Positions 1-6,998 of a stretch of 64,000 bases of DNA are shown here, in pieces (the first letter of the stretch is position 1; every line of letters starts with the position of its first letter). The stretch covers positions 39,596-103,595 of IMG/VR virus record IMGVR_UViG_3300017971_000013. One strand, written 5' to 3'. Below the pieces are notes generated by a model. The model was not told the origin of the DNA, did no database searches, and was given only the letters and a program-made list of their open reading frames with translations. This DNA comes from a virus. The position numbers were made by a program, and so were the translations under genes.

Positions 1-1
1 A

Positions 2-223
2 GAGCCCGAGGAAGAGGAAGAAGAGGACGAGTTCGAACTGTCGTTCGATATGGATGACATTAAGACCGCCTCTAAGAAGGAACTCAAGAAGATGTTTGCA
101 GAAGTGAACGGAATCTGTGAGGACCTCGAGGTTGAAGGTATTACTTTCAAGCCTCAGAGTACGGTTAAGATGAACCGTGGCATGCTTATGGCTGCCATCG
201 AGGAGCTGACTGAGGGAAACTAG
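2..223 (+). CDS. Acidic hypothetical protein, 3' end only
   Basis: The reading frame is open from the window edge and ends at TAG (221-223); 73 codons are visible and the start lies upstream. The visible N-terminal part is a run of Glu and Asp (EPEEEEEEDE), followed by a mixed helical segment. No family is recognised. The stop is followed two bases later by the GTG of the next gene, so the genes are probably co-transcribed. Confidence 0.75.
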   Translation, partial: EPEEEEEEDEFELSFDMDDIKTASKKELKKMFAEVNGICEDLEVEGITFKPQSTVKMNRGMLMAAIEELTEGN

Positions 224-225
224 GA

Positions 226-411
226 GTGAGGGAACGGGCTCCCGGCCCGGACCCAAAACTTCTAAAATCCTTCTTGGCTACTCGCCCGGAGTGGATAGAA
301 GATACCTGTCTTGAAGCTTCGGGCGAAGCAGCTTGTCTTGAATGTCCAAAAGAAGTCGTCTGGGCTTGTACCAGATACTACATGTCTTTTGCGGAGGTAA
401 ACGAGCAATGA
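226..411 (+). CDS. Small four-cysteine protein, hypothetical
   Basis: A 61-residue frame starting at GTG 226, just after the TAG of the upstream gene, whose last bases supply a GGAG-like ribosome binding site. Cysteines at residues 28, 37, 40 and 48 include one CxxC pair and could bind one zinc ion. The stop overlaps the ATG of the next gene (ATGA at 408-411), which suggests translational coupling. The non-ATG start and short length leave some doubt. Confidence 0.6.
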   Translation: MRERAPGPDPKLLKSFLATRPEWIEDTCLEASGEAACLECPKEVVWACTRYYMSFAEVNEQ

Positions 412-935
412 GTGAGCAACAGCAGAATGTGAGCATCGAGTCGAAATGGAATGAACTGGTCACGTTCGTGCGTGAGCGCATGGACGAGATGGGACAGAGG
501 ATAGAAGCAGTTGAGGCGATGGTGGAGGATATCCGACAGAATCCACCCGTCGAAATCGCCGATGTCATCGAAGACAACATCAAGGCACTTGCAACCGAGG
601 CCGCTAACGAAGCGGCAGAGGTTAAAGTAGGTGATATGTGCGAGATGTTCATGTCAGAGATTCAGTCTCTGACGAACATGGTTCAGAGCCAAAGTGATCG
701 CCTGGCCTATATCGTTATGGAAGGAGAAGAGCCTTCCGAGGAAGAGCCGGTGCTCGAAAGCTTCGAGCAAGGTATGTTTGTGGCAGTAGAAGAGGTGGTT
801 TATACTCTTGTTACTGTTATGGATGAGGGCGCTACGGCCGTTGGTTTGGCAGTCGAAGATCCAACTATTCCACCGATTCGTGTGACGCTGGATTCTGATT
901 TCGAGGTTGTTGAACCAGTTGAAGACGACGAATAA
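408..935 (+). CDS. Acidic coiled-coil protein, hypothetical
   Basis: 175 residues from ATG 408, chosen because it overlaps the previous stop as ATGA and is preceded by GGAGG at 393-397; a longer frame starting at 342 has no comparable signal. Residues 10-45 show heptad-like spacing typical of a coiled coil. The middle is Ala/Glu rich and the C-terminus ends in acidic residues. No family is recognised. It is the last gene of its operon, since a palindrome and a terminator follow. Confidence 0.8.
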   Translation: MSEQQQNVSIESKWNELVTFVRERMDEMGQRIEAVEAMVEDIRQNPPVEIADVIEDNIKALATEAANEAAEVKVGDMCEMFMSEIQSLTNMVQSQSDRLAYIVMEGEEPSEEEPVLESFEQGMFVAVEEVVYTLVTVMDEGATAVGLAVEDPTIPPIRVTLDSDFEVVEPVEDDE

Positions 936-951
936 ATTCTAACTCTTAACC

Positions 952-987
952 GTTGCCTATCGACTAACATTGCCGGTAGGCAACATT
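952..987 (+). repeat. Palindrome family copy (TTGCCGGTAGGCAA) with an outer arm
   Basis: TTGCC-GGTA-GGCAA occupies 970-983, preceded by TAACA. A second arm, GTTGCCTA (952-959), can instead pair with TAGGCAAC (977-984), giving two mutually exclusive hairpins. It lies between an operon end and its terminator. Confidence 0.7.
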
Positions 988-1003
988 AAGCGTTTGAGTT
1001 TTG

Positions 1004-1037
1004 AACCCGTATGGCATTGTGCTGTGCGGGTTTTTTT
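1004..1037 (+). terminator. Rho-independent terminator
   Basis: AACCCG (1004-1009) pairs with CGGGTT (1027-1032), and seven T residues follow at 1031-1037. It closes the operon ending at 935. Confidence 0.8.
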
Positions 1038-1061
1038 GTGCCTAACTGCTAGGAGGTAAAA

Positions 1062-1400
1062 ATGAAGCTAAGATTCAAGAAGAAAGGCGGAGTTAAGAAG
1101 ACTCGTAGAACTGTGAAGAAAGAGAATCCTACAATTGCGTTGATTAATAAGATGAAGGAGATTACCACCATGGAGGTGGGGGGCACGATCTTCAAGTTCA
1201 TGATTGAGGAATATAAGAACAAATGGTACTTTAAGATAAAGCCGATGTTCCGGGCGAATGATGGCACGTTGGTGTACAAAAAAGGAGGGCTTGTAATGGC
1301 CCTTCCTAAGAACGCCAATGCGATGGAGGAGTTGCGCGATACCATCGATATTTGTGTTTCTATCTTTGATGCCGCCGATGAGAATGGAATTTTCGGATGA
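1062..1400 (+). CDS. Basic hypothetical protein
   Basis: 112 residues with an excellent ribosome binding site (AGGAGGT, 1051-1057). The first 20 residues are strongly basic (KLRFKKKGG and KKTRR), which suggests nucleic-acid contact. The rest alternates predicted strands and helices. No known family is recognised. It is the first gene of a four-gene run whose members overlap by a few bases. Confidence 0.8.
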   Translation: MKLRFKKKGGVKKTRRTVKKENPTIALINKMKEITTMEVGGTIFKFMIEEYKNKWYFKIKPMFRANDGTLVYKKGGLVMALPKNANAMEELRDTIDICVSIFDAADENGIFG

Positions 1401-1630
1401 AGTATAAATATATTGATGTTGAGCGCTTTCCAGCGTTGCCCGATGGGGCAACCGATATTTCTATCACTCTCTATAACTTTGAAAGGAAAGTTATTGGCGG
1501 AGCGGCTAGATTGGTGTGTGGTATGCTGACAGCCTGGTTCGACACTGGGTTGGGCGTTGTCACACTGTCTGGTCGGGAGGCACATGAGTTTATTGATGAT
1601 TGCTTGGAGGTGGCTAACAGTGAGCCCTGA
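1397..1630 (+). CDS. Hypothetical protein, 77 aa
   Basis: Starts at ATG 1397, overlapping the previous stop (ATGA), which points to coupled translation. The 77-residue product looks like a small alpha/beta domain with no recognisable motif. Its 3' end overlaps the next gene by 11 bases. Confidence 0.75.
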   Translation: MKYKYIDVERFPALPDGATDISITLYNFERKVIGGAARLVCGMLTAWFDTGLGVVTLSGREAHEFIDDCLEVANSEP

Positions 1631-1991
1631 AACAGTGTATTCTCTGCTTGCTCAGGTGTTCGAGATCCATTACGGCTTTGAGGAGGCCGTGGTTAAGAGA
1701 TACTCGGATGTCACGGGCGAAGCAAAGTTTGATGTGGAGGAGGCGCCCGAGCATTCCTACTTTCCATACCGAAACAGATACTCTATCACATACATAAGTC
1801 CCTATGAAATACCTGGAGTGTACATATCGACGGTAGGGTTTGTGTTCGGGTATCTTGTTTCTGTCTTTCGTAAGGAAAACCAGTGGGTGGTGATGGATAA
1901 GCAAATGCTTAATCCTACTTACTACCATTTTTCTACGGCGATCGCGGCGGCACAGAAGGCCATAGAAGTGGCTTTAGAAAGGAAGATATGA
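1620..1991 (+). CDS. Hypothetical protein, 123 aa
   Basis: The best start is GTG 1620, preceded by GGAGG at 1606-1610. The longer frame from 1557 would overlap the previous gene by 74 bases. The 123-residue product is rich in Tyr, Phe and Val, like a compact beta-rich domain ending in an Ala-rich helix. No family is recognised. Confidence 0.7.
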   Translation: MSPETVYSLLAQVFEIHYGFEEAVVKRYSDVTGEAKFDVEEAPEHSYFPYRNRYSITYISPYEIPGVYISTVGFVFGYLVSVFRKENQWVVMDKQMLNPTYYHFSTAIAAAQKAIEVALERKI

Positions 1992-2434
1992 GCATCGAGG
2001 AATATAAAGACGAAGTCTCCAAGGTTCTGATTAAAGTGAATTATGGTCGTGCTGAGGCTTATTTCCAATGGCAGGATTCAGTTGGTAACTGTGATGCGAT
2101 TTTGATGACTCTCTTTGAGAGTGACTCAGAGGAGATGTTCCTTGAGGAGAAACTCCGGTGGGAGTTCAATGATGACGGCACCTTACTTCGTCTGTTTGTT
2201 GGCACAGAAGAAGTTCTCAGAGACAGAGCCCCTTATTTGAAGTTCGTATTGTATGGTGGATCGAAGCCGCGTGATTTGATCTTAGATGATTTCACACGAA
2301 TCTTTGAATATGGGCTAGAGTATCACTTGGAGCCGATTTTTCTAGAATGTGGTTGTGGTTGCGAGATGCGACAGTATGGTTTCTGTCATTTCGACGTGGA
2401 GCGTGCTACAGCGGGAACTAACAGAGTAAGCTGA
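1988..2434 (+). CDS. Hypothetical protein with CGCGC motif
   Basis: 148 residues starting at an ATGA overlap (1988) and preceded by AAAGGAAG. It is an acidic alpha/beta protein whose C-terminal third carries ECGCGCEM and a further Cys and His (GFCHFD), a possible small metal site. No family is recognised. It is the last gene before the structured non-coding region at 2436-2656. Confidence 0.75.
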   Translation: MSIEEYKDEVSKVLIKVNYGRAEAYFQWQDSVGNCDAILMTLFESDSEEMFLEEKLRWEFNDDGTLLRLFVGTEEVLRDRAPYLKFVLYGGSKPRDLILDDFTRIFEYGLEYHLEPIFLECGCGCEMRQYGFCHFDVERATAGTNRVS

Positions 2435-2435
2435 G

Positions 2436-2656
2436 CACGAGCAAGGAATCGTCGGGAGTTCGATAAAGCTCATCAATGGCTGGAAGTTCTTTGTTCACCT
2501 TTTCAACAGACTTGACTGTCGAATCGGTGAGAGGTAGACTTGGCTCGTGACCTGTAAGGTTTAGCTCCGCCTTACAGGCTGCCAATACTTTACCTCCAAA
2601 GAAGACTTGGCATAAGTTAAGCCCCTTGCATTGATTTGCAGGGGGCTTTTCTTTTT
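2436..2656 (+). ncRNA. Candidate structured non-coding RNA
   Basis: There is no credible gene between 2435 and 2727. CACGAGC (2436-2442), two bases after the upstream stop, can pair with GCTCGTG (2543-2549) and enclose about 100 nt. A second hairpin follows (CCTGTAAGG 2551-2559 with CCTTACAGG 2570-2578), then a strong terminator at 2621-2656. The ordered structure suggests a trailer RNA or small RNA, but no known class is recognised. Confidence 0.4.
2621..2656 (+). terminator. Rho-independent terminator
   Basis: GCCCCTTGCA (2621-2630) pairs with TGCAGGGGGC (2637-2646) around a 6-nt loop, followed by TTTTCTTTTT. Confidence 0.9.
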
Positions 2657-2675
2657 GCCTTCAAAAGTGTTAATA

Positions 2676-2689
2676 TTGCCACTTAGCAA
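2676..2689 (+). repeat. Palindrome family copy (TTGCCACTTAGCAA)
   Basis: A 14-bp imperfect palindrome in the leader of dpdA, 38 bp before its ATG and 20 bp after the terminator. Confidence 0.75.
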
Positions 2690-2727
2690 CGTTTAGGTGT
2701 CAATCTTATTACTTTTGGAGCGTAATA

Positions 2728-4830
2728 ATGACTAGGTACTTTTTTGCAGGAGGGGACTCTAAGCCCGCAATTAAGTGTATGCTCGCATGTGACGTCAAAA
2801 ATATTCTGTTTAGCTTCTTCTATATACAGAAAAAGCGGCAGAAGAATTTTGATGCCCTTGTAAGTCAGCTGACAGAACTCAAGGAAAAAGGTGGTTATAC
2901 TTTTATCTTAGATTCTGGTGGCTTTACTTATAAAGATGTAGCGGGCCGAGGGTTTCAAACTGTTAGAAGTGAAGCAGGCGCTGTACGGACAAAGAAGCTA
3001 GATCCATATGCGTATTTAGAGGAATACACCAAATTTCTTATACAATATGGACACTTGTTTGATGTCTGTGCAGAGTTTGAACCGGACGAAGTGTTCGGCG
3101 GCGTAGATATTGTAGATGAGAACAGAGAGAAGATGCTAGCCACCTTCGAGAAGCACGGTGTAGAGGTTAACCTCATGCCTGTGTTTGATTCTTTCATAAG
3201 GGATCTAGATACGTGGGAAGAGTGGTGTGAAGATTCTAGATACAAGCATCTTGGTTTTGTGGGAAATGATATACGTCTTGCTTCTCGTCTTGTAAATAAG
3301 GCGCATAGACACGGCAAAAAAGTACATGGTTTCGCGCAGACTAAGATTGAGGATCTTCAAAGAGCTAAGTTTGATACTGTGGATTCTACAGGATGGATTT
3401 CTGGGCAGAAATATGGAGAGGTGTTCATATTTCAACGTGGTAAATGGACCAGACTAAACGCTACCCAAAAGAATAAGCGCAAGCTTTATAAGAACTATTT
3501 CAAGGCAATTGGGATAGATTGGGACCTCATCAATAGAGATGATCCCAATGAGTTACTTAAAGCCTCATGTTTGTCCTGGAAGCGTTTGTTTGATCACTTT
3601 GAGGCTAGGTCTATATTAGAGACAGCCAGTACCACCTCCTTAAAGAGAGCAGCACCAACAAAGCCTGTTCGTGGGGTGTTGATGCAGTTAGCTGAGCTTG
3701 GTGTAGACAAAAAACCACGGGAGCGTAATGTCCCAAAGAAGACAATCAAAGTGGGGGGTAAGATACGGCTTATGTCGACGAAAGCGACAGCGTTCGACGC
3801 ACAGAAGATCATTGCACGGGCGTTGGAGTTGTCGGAACTCCCTGTCGAGGAAGCCTGGGAAAAAGCCTTTGGGCGAGATGAGCAAGAAATAACTGTTGAT
3901 GAGCAAGAGATGAACGCGTTGTTTAAGCCTAAAAGAGCCAGAGGGTTTAGCCCAGAATGGTATGCGTTGCTAGACCAACAACGTCAGGTAGAAGAGGCAT
4001 TAGAAAAAGTCTCGGCAGACAATGAAAAAAGAAATAATAACTGGGACAAGTTCCTGGTGACTGAGCCTCTTATGTCCGAAAACGAGGTAATTTCGCAGGG
4101 TTCCATTTTAGGTGACACTACAGACTACACAAATATTAAACAAATTCAGGGAAATACCGCAGAAATGGCGGATGGATCGCACGTTGCTAAAGACAACGTT
4201 GTTAATAGCAACAGAGAAACTTTAGACAGTCAAAACGACCCTACAAAGCTCACATCATCGACGATTCGTAAAAAATTGTCCGTCCATGCGTGTCATACGT
4301 GCGCAGTTTCTACCGATTGCTCTTATTATCAACCTGGCTACTTGTGTTATTACAAACCAGCATTTCAAACGTTGCAAAGTCGCAATGTTAAAGATGTGAT
4401 GCAGGCGTTAGAGTATATAACGGACAAGAACCTAGAGAGAACGATGCGCGCGTTTTTGATGGAAGAGATACAGATGGGGGGTCAAGTAGACCCTCAAGCA
4501 TCAAATGTGTCTCAGTTAGCTTTCGGGCAGTTAGAGAAGCTAGCTTCACTGAAACATGCAACCAGACCCGAATCTTTCAAGGTAACACTCGAAGGACAAG
4601 GTGAGTCAGCGTCTATCTTGACCCAACTTTTATCGGGCGCAAAACAGCCCGAAGAGCCAAAACAGTTAGAAGCGCAAGAGACTAATATGATAGATGTGAC
4701 ACCTAAGAAGAAAGAGAGAATAGAAGAACGCGCGATAAGAGAGTCAAAACAGCAAGGTAACAGACAAGATGAATATGACATTACTGAATTAGCTACGATA
4801 CAGAAAATGTTTGTTCCTGATCAACAGTAG
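2728..4830 (+). CDS. dpdA: DpdA-like 7-deazaguanine DNA transglycosylase with long C-terminal extension
   Basis: 700 residues, start after TTTGGAG. Residues 1-290 resemble the TGT-fold DpdA family, which exchanges guanine in DNA for a 7-deazaguanine base. Visible motifs are DSGGF (62-66), AEFEPDEVFGG (115-125), HGFAQT (200-205) and VDSTGW (218-223). The window also encodes QueD and QueC, which supports the call. Residues about 300-700 are not part of a normal TGT domain. They are low-complexity and polar, with a four-Cys cluster at 522, 525, 531 and 540 (CHTC, then x5-C and x8-C), and a charged C-terminus. The extension could bind metal and DNA, or derive from a separate protein. The family call is firm; the exact base inserted cannot be read from sequence. 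Confidence 0.82.
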   Translation: MTRYFFAGGDSKPAIKCMLACDVKNILFSFFYIQKKRQKNFDALVSQLTELKEKGGYTFILDSGGFTYKDVAGRGFQTVRSEAGAVRTKKLDPYAYLEEYTKFLIQYGHLFDVCAEFEPDEVFGGVDIVDENREKMLATFEKHGVEVNLMPVFDSFIRDLDTWEEWCEDSRYKHLGFVGNDIRLASRLVNKAHRHGKKVHGFAQTKIEDLQRAKFDTVDSTGWISGQKYGEVFIFQRGKWTRLNATQKNKRKLYKNYFKAIGIDWDLINRDDPNELLKASCLSWKRLFDHFEARSILETASTTSLKRAAPTKPVRGVLMQLAELGVDKKPRERNVPKKTIKVGGKIRLMSTKATAFDAQKIIARALELSELPVEEAWEKAFGRDEQEITVDEQEMNALFKPKRARGFSPEWYALLDQQRQVEEALEKVSADNEKRNNNWDKFLVTEPLMSENEVISQGSILGDTTDYTNIKQIQGNTAEMADGSHVAKDNVVNSNRETLDSQNDPTKLTSSTIRKKLSVHACHTCAVSTDCSYYQPGYLCYYKPAFQTLQSRNVKDVMQALEYITDKNLERTMRAFLMEEIQMGGQVDPQASNVSQLAFGQLEKLASLKHATRPESFKVTLEGQGESASILTQLLSGAKQPEEPKQLEAQETNMIDVTPKKKERIEERAIRESKQQGNRQDEYDITELATIQKMFVPDQQ

Positions 4831-4975
4831 CTTGATCGGCGCAAATCACTGTTGTAATATTGATCTTTACGTAAGAGAGGTAACACCTAAAAAAAACTTT
4901 GTTGTAAAAGAAGGTGAACCATGAACAACGAGGGTTAAACCCCTCAAGGATCGGTCTTTTCAGGACCTAGACCAT

Positions 4976-5017
4976 TACCCCGATTGAGTGTCAAAAACTT
5001 GGTCGGGGTATTTTTTT
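4976..5017 (+). terminator. Rho-independent terminator after dpdA
   Basis: TACCCCGA (4976-4983) pairs with TCGGGGTA (5003-5010), followed by a T tract to 5017. The 145 bp before it contain smaller hairpins, such as GAGGG with CCCTC around 4931-4945, but no convincing gene. Confidence 0.9.
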
Positions 5018-5025
5018 GCCTAACA

Positions 5026-5039
5026 TTGCACTATTGCAA
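5026..5039 (+). repeat. Palindrome family copy (TTGCACTATTGCAA)
   Basis: Perfect 5-bp arms, preceded by TAACA. It lies 25 bp before the ATG of the next gene and just after a terminator. Confidence 0.75.
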
Positions 5040-5064
5040 CATCAAAACAAAAGGAGGAGACAAA

Positions 5065-5286
5065 ATGAACGTCACACTATACGTAACAGAAGAGACAAAG
5101 AAAGACATGGAGTATCTTAAGAAGTATCACAACTTCAAACCAAGTAAACTACTACAGGAGGTAACAACGCTCATCATGGAGAAAACTGAGATCTGTGCTG
5201 GTTGTCCAGCTCGAGCCGATGAAACGTGCGCGGTGTGTAAGTATAACTCTGTGACTATTATAGTAGAGAAACACTTAAAGAGATGA
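5065..5286 (+). CDS. Putative ribbon-helix-helix protein with Cys-rich tail
   Basis: 73 residues from ATG 5065 (ribosome binding site AAAGGAGGA); the longer frame from 4984 starts inside the terminator. Residues 1-40 look like a ribbon-helix-helix unit: a short strand (MNVTLYVT), then helices around KKDMEYLKKY and PSKLLQEVTTLI. The second half has CAGCPARADETCAVC, a four-Cys set able to bind zinc. Such proteins usually bind palindromic operators as dimers, so it is a candidate regulator for the palindromes described here. That link is inference only. Confidence 0.7.
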   Translation: MNVTLYVTEETKKDMEYLKKYHNFKPSKLLQEVTTLIMEKTEICAGCPARADETCAVCKYNSVTIIVEKHLKR

Positions 5287-5481
5287 CGCTCCCCCGGAGA
5301 CACCTCAACGTCTTGTGGCGTGGTCTGTAACTACTGTTATGAGAGTATAACAGGCATTCCTTACATAGATGTTGAGGTGGAAGATATTGTCTATTGTGAG
5401 TCTTGTGCAGCTAAATTAGGAGGAACATATAATCTGGGGGTAATAGTCAACGGTCACGTGCAATCTAACGTCGGTGAATAA
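5283..5481 (+). pseudogene. Small zinc-ribbon gene with disrupted frame
   Basis: ATG 5283 overlaps the previous stop as ATGA, the usual coupling in this genome, but this frame stops at 5328. The +1 frame carries a clear zinc-ribbon protein to TAA 5479-5481, including CGVVCNYC and later YCESC. The frames join at a run of five C residues (5291-5295); with four C residues the product would read MTLPGDTSTSCGVVCNYC. The cause could be a sequencing error, a real mutation or programmed +1 slippage. The downstream part is also in frame with the 5065 gene beyond its TGA, so readthrough is another option. Confidence 0.6.
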
Positions 5482-5900
5482 GAGGAGGGCAATCTAAAAG
5501 TATCCAGCGGGAATGAGATGAAAGAAAGTCCCCTCCGGCAGGAGGGTTAGGGTGTCGTTGTATTACCCTAAGAGAGAGAGACACACACACATACATAAGA
5601 GCATACAAGGAGGACAAGAGAGACAGAGTGACCCGATACCCACCGCATAAGACCTATTGTTTAGAGCATTCTTCACATAGAGGTGGAGTTACTCACATGA
5701 GTGGCAGTCCTCAGAAGTGTAAAGTGGAGTACCTAGGGGCCAGGTGGGGACTATACGTTATGAGCATATGCCCATAACCTAGTGTCTGCCATTCCACTTT
5801 TGTTCATCTACAACGTGTAAATGGCACCTAGGTGTACCCTAGACCCCCCCTGAGACCAACCTCAGTCCCCCTCACGCCCAGTAAAGTGATCAGTCAGTGA
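5482..5900. other. Non-coding region, 5' part: hairpins and microsatellites
   Basis: No credible gene. CCCTCC (5531-5536) pairs with GGAGGG (5541-5546), and TTAGGGT (5547-5553) with ACCCTAA (5565-5571). An (AG)5(AC)5 tract spans 5571-5590. A near-perfect 22-bp palindrome centred on GCATATGC spans 5757-5778 with one mismatched pair, and CACCTAGGTG lies at 5825-5834. Isolated TAAAGTG copies lie at 5720 and 5882, forerunners of the array downstream. Confidence 0.6.
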
Positions 5901-5947
5901 AAAGGGTCAGTCTTTGGGGGAGTGTATGGGGAGTTCAGTGTCGGGGC

Positions 5948-6030
5948 AGTGAGTTGGGAGTGAGTATTAAGTGAGTTCTTAACGAGAGTGAGTAGCCGAG
6001 AGCCCTCCTGCAGTGAGTGAGTCAGTGAGT
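5948..6030 (+). repeat. AGTGAGT direct-repeat array
   Basis: AGTGAGT occurs at 5948, 5959, 5970, 5987, 6012, 6016 (overlapping) and 6024. The first three are exactly 11 bp apart, about one helical turn, so a bound protein would sit on the same face each time. Confidence 0.7.
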
Positions 6031-6042
6031 TTCTTCTGTGCG

Positions 6043-6362
6043 ATAAAGTGACACTCCACCAACCACCTCTTATCTCCAAACATTGCCACTTGGCAACCTC
6101 AAAAAGTCCACGTTCATACATTATAAAGTGATATCTTCAGACATCCTCTGTCAGGCAGCGACCATTTCCTACCTTAGCTGTCATTTTCCACTCAAAAAGT
6201 CTCGGCGTGAACGTTATAAAGTGCATGTGTACCTACTATAAAGTGTATACAGAGCACCAATAAAGTGATGTCTCGCAGCAGTTGGTAGTACAGAGCTATG
6301 CGAAATAAAGTGTTGCGGCGAAAGAGATAAAGTGTGGGCCAAAGTCTCATAGGAAATAAGTG
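6043..6362 (+). repeat. ATAAAGTG iteron-like array, candidate replication origin
   Basis: ATAAAGTG occurs at 6043, 6123, 6216, 6238, 6260, 6305 and 6327, with a variant (AATAAGTG) at 6355. Spacings of 22, 22, 45 and 22 bp among the last five fit two helical turns, with one unit missing. Two copies belong to a larger unit: CTCAAAAAGTC, 12 variable bases, then TTATAAAGTG (6098-6130 and 6191-6223). The arrangement resembles replication iterons. A set of phage-specific promoters or repressor sites is an alternative. Confidence 0.6.
6083..6096 (+). repeat. Palindrome family copy (TTGCCACTTGGCAA)
   Basis: Perfect 6-bp arms inside the iteron-like region, two bases before a CTCAAAAAGTC element. Confidence 0.8.
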
Positions 6363-6400
6363 ACGCAGCTGCCGGAGCGGACGGACGAGGTCAGTGGTGT

Positions 6401-6523
6401 CCATATTCGGCCATTGACCACATATGGCGATTGAGGTGTCCATATATGGTGATCACCGCATATGGTGAATCCGACCCTTCTATCCATATATGGCGATTCA
6501 CCCCAAAATTCGACCATATCTGG
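6401..6523 (+). repeat. CCATATATGG palindrome cluster
   Basis: Six related sites: CCATATTCGG (6401), ACATATGG (6420), CCATATATGG (6440), GCATATGG (6458), CCATATATGG (6484) and CCATATCTGG (6514). Most are followed by CGA or TGA and then an ACC. Centres are 17-30 bp apart. Two more copies occur at 8102 and 8158. These are probably binding sites for a dimeric protein. Confidence 0.65.
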
Positions 6524-6628
6524 CGAATATCCTTTTAAACCCTTGAAACCATGGGTGAAATTCGATCCATCTCTGAAACCCCTCATTTCGGGACACGAAA
6601 GCTCTATATAATGATAAGGGCGACTGTG

Positions 6629-6737
6629 GCAAAATGTATACACTGTATATTCAGAGCAACACTTGGTTTGAGCGAGCAACCATGCGGACATGAGCAAATA
6701 CGTCCTATACCTACATGTCATACTGTATACATTTTGC
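6629..6737. repeat. 14-bp perfect inverted repeat
   Basis: GCAAAATGTATACA (6629-6642) is the exact reverse complement of TGTATACATTTTGC (6724-6737), separated by 81 bp. Each arm contains the 8-bp palindrome TGTATACA, so the arms may be operators rather than a long hairpin. Confidence 0.7.
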
Positions 6738-6751
6738 TACAGGGTGTTGTG

Positions 6752-6780
6752 TTGACACCTTGCCATTTGGCAACGTCTGT
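6752..6780 (+). promoter_or_regulatory. Possible promoter with palindrome in its spacer
   Basis: TTGACA (6752-6757) is a perfect -35, but the -10 position 17 bp on (6775-6780, GTCTGT) is poor. A family palindrome (6760-6773) fills the spacer, which would suit a repressed or activator-dependent promoter. Confidence 0.35.
6760..6773 (+). repeat. Palindrome family copy (TTGCCATTTGGCAA)
   Basis: Perfect 6-bp arms, starting two bases after the TTGACA hexamer at 6752. Confidence 0.8.
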
Positions 6781-6787
6781 TCTGTAC

Positions 6788-6812
6788 AGGTTGTACTTTT
6801 TTCAACCTTTTT
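6788..6812 (+). terminator. Weak terminator or attenuator hairpin
   Basis: AGGTTG (6788-6793) pairs with CAACCT (6803-6808) around a T-rich loop, with TTTTT at 6808-6812. It sits just downstream of the possible promoter at 6752. Confidence 0.35.
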
Positions 6813-6924
6813 ACACTCTGTAACATATTGTAATTATGTACAAAACAGCCACAGGCCGAAATTCGACCCAAAAAAACGACACAAAAAAGCGATGGTTGGT
6901 ATCGAACCTGCAATTTAACCTTTG

Positions 6925-6982
6925 TGTTCGCGGGGGCGAACAAGGGAAGCAAGCCCTACTTGCTAAGGTCCCTTAGGGGACC
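6925..6982 (+). other. Three consecutive leader hairpins
   Basis: TGTTCGC/GCGAACA (6925-6942), AGCAAG/CTTGCT (6948-6964) and GGTCCC/GGGACC (6967-6982) are separated by 2-5 bases and have loops of 4-5 nt. They form the leader of the gene at 6999 and lack a T tract, so they are not ordinary terminators. Confidence 0.6.
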
Positions 6983-6998
6983 AAACAGCGGAGCTATC

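Noticed and set aside
5697-5777. 26-codon frame MSGSPQKCK on the + strand
   Set aside because: A GGTGGAG lies upstream, but the frame ends inside a 22-bp palindrome and has no recognisable product; not strong enough to call.
5894-6721. Minus-strand open frames of 75, 83 and 124 codons in the gene-free region
   Set aside because: They run through the AGTGAGT, ATAAAGTG and CCATATATGG repeats, have no ribosome binding sites, and no other credible minus-strand gene exists in the window.
6893-6912. tRNA fragment on the minus strand (GGTTCGATACC)
   Set aside because: Only the T-loop consensus fits; the T stem has mismatches and no acceptor partner is found. Possibly a decayed tRNA or attachment remnant.
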